This document shows positions 60,882 through 64,000 of a stretch of 64,000 nt of DNA, in pieces. Position numbers and translations under genes: made by a program. The stretch comes from Rhynochetos jubatus. Lineage: Eukaryota > Chordata > Aves > Eurypygiformes > Rhynochetidae. The number at the start of each line of letters is the position of its first letter. The first letter of the stretch is position 1. A model generated the notes under the pieces. That model was given only the letters and a program-made list of their open reading frames with translations, was not told the origin of the DNA and searched no databases. The stretch lies in the NCBI GenBank assembly GCA_027574665.1, contig CM050666.1, positions 1,054,001-1,118,000 of the forward strand, in the 5' to 3' direction.

Positions 60882-63241
60882 ATGCGCGGCTTGTTGAAGC
60901 GTCTGCCCGAACACGGACATCCGAAGCAGCACTGTAATGCGACCAAACAGAAAGAGTTAGGAGAGAATTTCTTGTCCCTTCTTGCTGCGCCTTTGCAGAG
61001 CACTGCGTGCCAGAGCAGCCGGATCGCTGTGTTGCTTGCAATCTCCAGTTCCAACAGTGCCACAGTTCCTCGGCAACAGAAAGAGCTAGGAAGGAATTGC
61101 TTACGCTGTTTTCTCTCGCTGTGCTCTAGCAGTTCGTTCCCTTTTCGGCAGAGCGCGGGACCGCTTGCAAAGCTTAGAAACAAACCTCTCCCTTTTCCTC
61201 CAAAAGGGAAAGAGCTACGAGGGAATTTCTTAGCGAAACCTTGTTTGTTTTGGCAGAGCACTGCATGCCTCTTAAGACAGAGCTCTGTATCCCCGGGAAA
61301 GTCGAAATCCACAGGGTCACCTTCTCTGTGCTAACAGGCTCGGAGAGGCTCGAATGCGCGGCTCGTTGAAGCGTCTGCCCGAACACGGACATCTGAAGCA
61401 GCACTGTAATGCGACCAAACAGAAAGAGTTAGGAGAGAATTTCTTGTCCCTTCTTGCTGCGCCTTTGCAGAGCACTGCGTGCCAGAGCAGCCGGACCGCT
61501 GTGTTGCTTGCAACCTCCAGTTCCAACAGTGCCACAGTTCCTCGGCAACAGAAAGAGCTAGGAAGGAATTGCTTACGCTGTTTTCTCTCGCTGTGCTCTA
61601 GCAGTTCGTTCCCTTTTCGGCAGAGCGCGGGACCGCTTGCAAAGCTTAGAAACAAACCTCTCCCTTTTCCTCCACAAGGGAAAGAGCTACGAGGGAATTT
61701 CTTAGCGAAACCTTGTTTGTTTTGGCAGAGCACTGCATGCCTCTTAAGACAGCGCTCTGGATCCCCGGGAAAGTCGAAATCCACAGGGTCACCTTCTCTG
61801 TGCTAACAGGCTCGGAGAGGCTGGAATGCGCGGCTCGTTGAAGCGTCTGCCCGAACACGGACATCCGAAGCAGCACTGTAATGCGACCAAAGAGAAAGAG
61901 TTAGGAGAGAATTTCTTGTCCCTTCTTGCTGCGCCCTTGCAGAGCACTGCGTGCCAGAGCAGCCGGACCGCTGTGTTGCTTGCAATCTCCAGTTCCAACA
62001 GTGCCACAGTTCCTCGGCAACAGAAAGAGCTAGGAAGGAATTGCTTGCGCTGTTTTCTCTCGCTGTGCTCTAGCAGTTCGTTCCCTTTTCGGCAGAGCGC
62101 GGGACCGCTTGCAAAGCTTAGAAACAAACCTCTCCCTTTTCCTCCAAAAGGGAAAGAGCTACGAGGGAATTTCTTAGCGAAACCTTGTTTGTTTTGGCAG
62201 AGCACTGCATGCCTCTTAAGACAGAGCTCTGTATCCCCGGGAAAGTCGAAATCCACAGGGTCACCTTCTCTGTGCTAACAGGCTCGGAGAGGCTCGAATG
62301 CGCGGCTTGTTGAAGCGTCTGCCCGAACACGGACATCCGAAGCAGCACTGTAATGCGACCAAACAGAAAGAGTTAGGAGAGAATTTCTTGTCCCTTCTTG
62401 CTGCGCCTTTGCAGAGCACTGCGTGCCAGAGCAGCCGGATCGCTGTGTTGCTTGCAATCTCCAGTTCCAACAGTGCCACAGTTCCTCGGCAACAGAAAGA
62501 GCTAGGAAGGAATTGCTTACGCTGTTTTCTCTCGCTGTGCTCTAGCAGTTCGTTCCCTTTTCGGCAGAGCGCGGGACCGCTTGCAAAGCTTAGAAACAAA
62601 CCTCTCCCTTTTCCTCCAAAAGGGAAAGAGCTACGAGGGAATTTCTTAGCGAAACCTTGTTTGTTTTGGCAGAGCACTGCATGCCTCTTAAGACAGAGCT
62701 CTGTATCCCCGGGAAAGTCGAAATCCACAGGGTCACCTTCTCTGTGCTAACAGGCTCGGAGAGGCTCGAATGCGCGGCTCGTTGAAGCGTCTGCCCGAAC
62801 ACGGACATCTGAAGCAGCACTGTAATGCGACCAAACAGAAAGAGTTAGGAGAGAATTTCTTGTCCCTTCTTGCTGCGCCTTTGCAGAGCACTGCGTGCCA
62901 GAGCAGCCGGACCGCTGTGTTGCTTGCAACCTCCAGTTCCAACAGTGCCACAGTTCCTCGGCAACAGAAAGAGCTAGGAAGGAATTGCTTACGCTGTTTT
63001 CTCTCGCTGTGCTCTAGCAGTTCGTTCCCTTTTCGGCAGAGCGCGGGACCGCTTGCAAAGCTTAGAAACAAACCTCTCCCTTTTCCTCCAAAAGGGAAAG
63101 AGCTACGAGGGAATTTCTTAGCGAAACCTTGTTTGTTTTGGCAGAGCACTGCATGCCTCTTAAGACAGAGCTCTGTATCCCCGGGAAAGTCGAAATCCAC
63201 AGGGTCACCTTCTCTGTGCTAACAGGCTCGGAGAGGCTGGA
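60410..63241 (+). repeat. Tandem duplication of a three-monomer unit
   Basis: Monomers 60410, 60882 and 61354 (CAAAGAG with TTGCGCTG; GGCTTGTTG; CTGAAG with GCAACCTCC) are followed directly by the same three types at 61826, 62298 and 62770. A seventh CAAAGAG copy follows at 63242. The unit is 1416 bp. The first-unit third monomer has private changes at 61675 and 61753 and a GGATCC end, whereas its partner has GTATCC. Confidence 0.75.
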
Positions 63242-63713
63242 ATGCGCGGCTCGTTGAAGCGTCTGCCCGAACACGGACATCCGAAGCAGCACTGTAATGC
63301 GACCAAAGAGAAAGAGTTAGGAGAGAATTTCTTGTCCCTTCTTGCTGCGCCCTTGCAGAGCACTGCGTGCCAGAGCAGCCGGACCGCTGTGTTGCTTGCA
63401 ATCTCCAGTTCCAACAGTGCCACAGTTCCTCGGCAACAGAAAGAGCTAGGAAGGAATTGCTTACGCTGTTTTCTCTCGCTGTGCTCTAGCAGTTCGTTCC
63501 CTTTTCGGCAGAGCGCGGGACCGCTTGCAAAGCTTAGAAACAAACCTCTCCCTTTTCCTCCAAAAGGGAAAGAGCTACGAGGGAATTTCTTAGCGAAACC
63601 TTGTTTGTTTTGGCAGAGCACTGCATGCCTCTTAAGACAGAGCTCTGTATCCCCGGGAAAGTCGAAATCCACAGGGTCACCTTCTCTGTGCTAACAGGCT
63701 CGGAGAGGCTCGA

Positions 63714-64000
63714 ATGCGCGGCTCGTTGAAGCGTCTGCCCGAACACGGACATCCGAAGCAGCACTGTAATGCGACCAAACAGAAAGAGTTAGGAGAGAAT
63801 TTCTTGTCCCTTCTTGCTGCGCCCTTGCAGAGCACTGCGTGCCAGAGCAGCCGGACCGCTGTGTTGCTTGCAATCTCCAGTTCCAACAGTGCCACAGTTC
63901 CTCGGCAACAGAAAGAGCTAGGAAGGAATTGCTTACGCTGTTTTCTCTCGCTGTGCTCTAGCAGTTCGTTCCCTTTTCGGCAGAGCGCGGGACCGCTTGC
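63714..64000 (+). repeat. Right-edge partial monomer
   Basis: The first 287 bp of a monomer, cut by the window edge within subunit B (GGACCGCTTGC). It is a standard domain III copy (CAAACAG, GAGAATTT, GCGCCCTTG, GACCGC). The array has not ended. Confidence 0.95.

Larger units (their letters stand above)
1..64000 (+). repeat. Tandem satellite array, 472-bp monomer, about 135.6 copies
   Basis: The whole window is one head-to-tail array. The same landmarks (AAGCTT, GCATGC, CCCGGG and the ATGCGCGGCTC junction) recur every 472 bp throughout, or 471 bp in four copies. Every copy has the same orientation and there is no inserted unique sequence. Copies differ by zero to roughly ten substitutions by eye, so identity is about 98-100%. 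Composition counted over 481-952 is 122 G and 127 C (52.8% GC). Both ends are cut inside a monomer, so the array continues outside the window. Such arrays are typical of eukaryotic centromeric, pericentromeric or subtelomeric heterochromatin, but the chromosomal location and species cannot be read from this sequence. I do not recognise the family. Confidence 0.98.
37758..64000 (+). repeat. Homogenisation domain III
   Basis: Common markers here are GCTGGCAAAG, TTGCGCTG, GAGAGCGGG, GGCTTGTTG (51442, 53330, 58994, 60882, 62298), GTCTTGCTT (46724, 51914, 57106, 59466) and frequent GCAACCTCC and CAAAGAG copies. The one-base deletions occur only here. Block order is less regular than in domains I and II, with spacings of 3, 4, 5, 10, 11, 12 and 16 monomers. 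Confidence 0.7.

Noticed and set aside
1-64000. CRISPR array or other short-repeat/spacer system
   Set aside because: The period is 472 bp with no unique spacers, and the whole monomer is conserved rather than short repeats between variable spacers.
1-64000. Ribosomal DNA spacer, 5S rRNA array or telomeric repeat
   Set aside because: No rRNA-like segment, 5S control region or TTAGGG run is visible. The only TTAGGG occurs once in each of three monomers, through a G in TTAGGGAAACC.
1-64000. Transposon or retroelement insertion within the array
   Set aside because: Spacing between monomer landmarks is 472 or 471 bp without exception, leaving no room for an insertion or target-site duplication.
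1-64000. Array created by a looping assembly artefact
   Set aside because: Private substitutions, hybrid monomers and non-constant block spacings argue for real sequence, although copy number and block order can only be confirmed with long reads.

Overview
This window is a single, uninterrupted tandem satellite-DNA array. The same 472-bp monomer repeats head to tail, always in the same orientation, from the first base to the last. About 135.6 monomers are present: a left partial copy (1-469), 134 complete copies starting at 470 (130 of 472 bp and four of 471 bp), and a right partial copy (63714-64000). Neither edge of the array is reached. I see no unique sequence, mobile element, RNA gene, CRISPR array or convincing protein-coding gene. 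The long open frames on both strands are by-products of the repeat: 472 is not a multiple of three, several copies carry stops or a 1-bp deletion, and nothing indicates coding selection.

This architecture (tens of kilobases of 98-100% identical monomers with higher-order repetition) is that of eukaryotic centromeric, pericentromeric or subtelomeric heterochromatin. The monomer counted at 481-952 is 52.8% GC and has 25 CpG dinucleotides (observed/expected about 0.76). I do not recognise the repeat family and cannot name the species.

Inside the monomer there is older structure. Three diverged 129-bp subunits (A, B, C) align with one another without gaps and are followed by an 85-bp segment D (3 x 129 + 85 = 472). 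The C subunit holds a run of five six-base palindromes in 35 bp. Overlapping its end, on the minus strand, is a motif matching 8 of the 9 core bases of the CENP-B box. A hairpin-capable inverted repeat lies across the B/C junction.

Shared variants divide the window into three homogenisation domains: I (1 to about 17.46 kb), II (about 17.46 to 37.76 kb) and III (about 37.76 kb to the end). Each contains long block duplications with different higher-order spacings (3, 6, 9, 10, 11 and 16 monomers), so this is an irregular, actively rearranging higher-order repeat rather than one fixed unit. Hybrid monomers, frequent switching at two neighbouring sites, a clustered 1-bp-deletion variant and a fresh three-monomer duplication near the right edge record unequal crossing-over and gene conversion. 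There are no genes acting together here. If the array has a function, it is structural (chromatin or centromere), and that is inference.
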